Source of the DNA: Elysia marginata
Lineage: Eukaryota > Mollusca > Gastropoda > Plakobranchidae
Assembly: GCA_019649035.1 (NCBI GenBank)
Contig: BMAT01000132.1
Coordinates: 16,181-80,180 of the forward strand
Reading direction: 5' to 3'
Length of the DNA stretch: 64,000 bases
Shown here in pieces: positions 60,961 through 64,000 of this stretch. The position numbers were made by a program, and so were the translations under genes. Positions within the stretch are counted from its first letter, which is position 1, and each line of letters opens with the position of its first letter. Below the pieces are notes generated by a model. The model was not told where the DNA came from, did not search any database, and saw only the letters and a program-made list of their open reading frames with translations.

Positions 60961-63727
60961 ATTCTGATCCTGCTTTATCTCATCTCTGAGTTTGGTGCAT
61001 ATCTGGACTAATCCATTTTCTTCTGTTAACTCCTTGAGGTTTTATTAGCTTAAGTCTCATGTCTCCATTTCATTACTAAATATATCGATCTGTAATATTG
61101 CCACAAAGATTTAAAATAGCTTCTATTTAATGAAGTCTAATGGGTTTTGTCCGAAAGGTTTGTCTTATCACAAGCATACGGCTTAGTTTCATTATATGGA
61201 AGTAAATAACTGTGTAAATACCTTTATTCAATCTCATTTTCCAGAATTCATGCTACGTTTGTTTTCTCACGCTCGCTTTTTTTGTTTAAAAAACGGCAGA
61301 TACCAAGGAATACAGAGTGTAAAAGGAATTGTTAGACACCAAGAGGTTAAGCAAATCTCAGGCGATTTTTTTCCTTTCGTTAAGCCTCGTTGTGATAAAA
61401 ATAATATTTTATCACAGTTGATAATGGAATGCAATAAAAAGACCCAAACAGAAAACTGAATGAAAACTCGCCTTTCGTAAACTAGGCAATGGTGACTTTA
61501 AAACGTGGCCACTTGCAGTTAAATCTGATGTTTCTTTTTATTCTTTTTGATTATGCATATGTTTTTATATTCTGGCCCTTGGTTAAGCTACTGAGTTAAA
61601 CTGATAACTAAACATTAACTATTGATAAATATAATTAAAAGGTTTTATCAAGCTGTGTAATTATTATCATTAACATGAAACCTACTTACTAGATCTATTA
61701 AAAATTTACAGTTTCAGTACTAATTGCTTATGTGAATCAGCTTCAACGCATGTTTTATACTCATTGTACATTTTTGTACCTATCAGATTCAGCATGGCAG
61801 AACTGCTGTCGTTTTGATCTTCATTATATTTGTATCTGAAGCAATGCAAATACAATTTCAGCCTATAGTAATTTCCGCTTCTTATTTCACTGATGTTTAA
61901 TCTTCTAAACCACTGTTTGTAAATGGAAATTAGAACACTTGCGTGGCCAAAAATTAGGAATTTTAAGCTTTGTTTCTAGATTTTTTGGCTTTCCTTTTTC
62001 GTTTCACTAAATTGTAAAGTTTTAAACAACACTGGGATTAGTGTTTTAGATACCTGACTGAAAAGAACAATAACTATGACATAGTTGAAGAGGTAGCAGT
62101 GAAAGATGTCAGATAAAATAATTATGACCTAATGTAACCTAAGTCAATCTACAGTAGTAAACTTTTAAAAGTAAAGTTATTCTTCGTCAGGCGTTATGTT
62201 TTGAGATAGAGGTACAGAGAAGTTAGAAAATGAGTTTATTCGACCGCTTAAGTGAAATTAAATTTTTGGCTGTGAAATGTACCTTTGTGGAAATTCGGAA
62301 CAATTGTGTTTTGCTGTCCTCTAAAAAAATTTGCTTTACATCAGTATGGTAAAGATTTGTGCCATGGATATGTATGGGTGCTTTGATTGACGTTCCTTAT
62401 AGTCTTAGATGTGGATTTTACCCACATGCAACTAGAGTTTTCGTAGACTGTGTTGTAAAAAGATAGGATTAAACTGTAACGTAAAAAGTTTTACCAAAGT
62501 TTTGAATGGCTCAGCTGTTTTTTCTATTATGTTTTAGTATGATTAGAGTGATAATTATGCAGTCTTTTCAAAGCTCAATGACACTCACAGTTTCTATACA
62601 GCAGCATATATGACAGATGTAACATTCAAATGAAAACGACAAATTTCATTTTCCCCCCTTTTCAACGATGCAAAGAATCATAAGTGGAGTGTAATTATTT
62701 CACAGCGGCTTTTTATTAAATGAACACATTCTAAAGAGCTCGTTACTGTTTTTGGCCGGACGTTCCTAATTTTAGACTTCCAGATTACGTTAAATATGTA
62801 TAAAGCGTATATCCCTTTGACTTAAGGTCAATGAAGTTCCGAAGTTAAAATCTATAATAATCATCATGCATGCTAATCCACAAACCACAGAAAAATATTA
62901 GAGCACTAAAATGAAAAAGCAACTAGAAGCATAGCAAAAACTACTAACCGTTACAACTCAGCTTATGCAAAAGAAAGAGAAGCTGTACAAAGTGAAGCTT
63001 CATTGCTCTCCTAGTACAGTCAAAACATCAAGTTGTCGAAGAACAATTAGGGTTTTCCGCTGTATGTAGTCTTTCCCCTCATCTTTTTGTTCTCCCTTTC
63101 TATCTCCATCTCACAGTATATTAAATTAAGAATTCCCTTATTTGACCTAATAACAATGTGAAAGGTATACTAAATTAATGAACTGTACTTTGTAAATTGA
63201 ACGTTTAAAACATGAGCCTCAGAGCTGAGGTCATAATGTGTAGCCCATTTTGACAAGTCTATTACTGTATTATCTCTGCTCAACTTGATTATTTTTAGTG
63301 TCTAATTTTTTAATTTGCCCGATAAATCACAGTCTGGAAATCTAAATCCCCAAAATTTGCTTTAAATAAATTTGAGCTAGCCTGTCCTTGTTAATTAGTT
63401 GACACTCCTCGGGCTTCAAATACTGCGATCATGGTTAACCCATGTATAAAGTTTTTTTTTTCTTTTAACAAAGAGTCCTAAAATAGTATGGACTTCGACG
63501 AATGTATCGAGAAACGCTATTTCGTAGCAATACTGGCTCACTCACTTTTAACACAAAGGTGAGAGGGTTTAGGTGCACGGAAATTTGTTCTAGACAACGA
63601 GGATTAAATACCAGTATAAGGTAATAGCTCTGTAGTGGTATTTTGGTCTGAGGCTGGTGTTTAAACCAAGTTAATTCAATGCAAAGGAATTTTAAGGTTC
63701 AAAGTAAGTGTTCAACAAACACTGTCT

Positions 63728-63730
<3 letters not shown>

Positions 63731-63775
<45 letters not shown>

Positions 63776-63912
63776 GCCATCTTTACCCCTACGCTCCCCC
63801 TTTTTTCTCTCCTTCTGTATCTGTCTCTGTCTGTCTCTCTCTTTCTCTGTCTCTCTTTCTTCATCTCCTCTATCCTCATTCTCTATCAAACTGTCCTCTT
63901 TCTGTTTTTTTT
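63731..63912 (+). repeat. CT microsatellite and pyrimidine-rich tract
   Basis: About 43 bases of uninterrupted CT repeat (63732-63774), then CT/GTCT/TTCT-rich sequence ending in a poly-T run near 63906-63918. Confidence 0.9.
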
Positions 63913-64000
63913 TTTTTTGCAAGAAACTTCACATTAACCTCTCTCCGTCTTATCGCCAATTTACTAACCTTCATCGTTAAAGTGGAAGGAGGTTTTAGGC

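Noticed and set aside
1-64000. CRISPR arrays, operons, riboswitches, phage or integrated bacterial systems
   Set aside because: No regular spacer-repeat array or clustered bacterial-type genes are visible. The GATA and GTCT arrays are microsatellites without spacers.

Overview
Organism and setting: this is animal nuclear DNA, most likely from a mollusc and probably a gastropod. The case is indirect. It rests on short, well-bounded GT-AG exons of an animal adenylyl cyclase separated by very large AT-rich introns, many GATA/CTAT, CT/GTCT and AGT microsatellites, a TCTAGA/AGATCT-rich tract of a kind I associate with snail genomes, a tRNA-derived SINE and non-LTR retrotransposons. No bacterial operon, phage or CRISPR feature is present. 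Three N runs (24461-24553, 37923-38484, 47914-47917) mark assembly gaps, all beside or inside simple repeats. The one gene: I can support a single host gene, on the minus strand, a membrane adenylyl cyclase closest to the type 8 (ADCY8) group. Four consecutive exons, all joined in phase 0, are visible: 53870-54425 (5' leader plus start codon and cytosolic N-terminus), 52039-52464 (membrane spans 1-5), a 63-base microexon 50531-50593 (loop between spans 5 and 6), and 12458-12607 (span 6 and the helix leading to the first catalytic domain). Together they encode 375 residues and end just before the expected first cyclase domain. The remaining exons should lie beyond the left edge or in the first 12 kb, where I could not find them. 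The intron between the microexon and exon 4 is about 37.9 kb. Layout from left to right: 1-5900 holds microsatellites, a diverged repeat pair, a cluster of fold-back elements, a Penelope-like remnant and a 5'-truncated LINE with an open reverse transcriptase frame. 5900-12457 is plain AT-rich sequence. 12458-12607 is cyclase exon 4. 12608-50530 is the giant intron, which holds a SINE whose 3' end resembles that of the LINE, a tandem duplication interrupted by a TIR element, a LINE tail, two copies of a 77-base hairpin element, a near-perfect 213-base palindrome and many microsatellites. 50531-54425 holds the first three visible cyclase exons. 54426-64000 is upstream sequence, with one GC-rich CAG/CGG tract at 59.2-59.4 kb that could be a leader exon or promoter region. 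Work limits: all calls come from reading the sequence by eye. Family assignments rest on remembered conserved motifs, not on searches, and repeat boundaries are approximate unless described as perfect.
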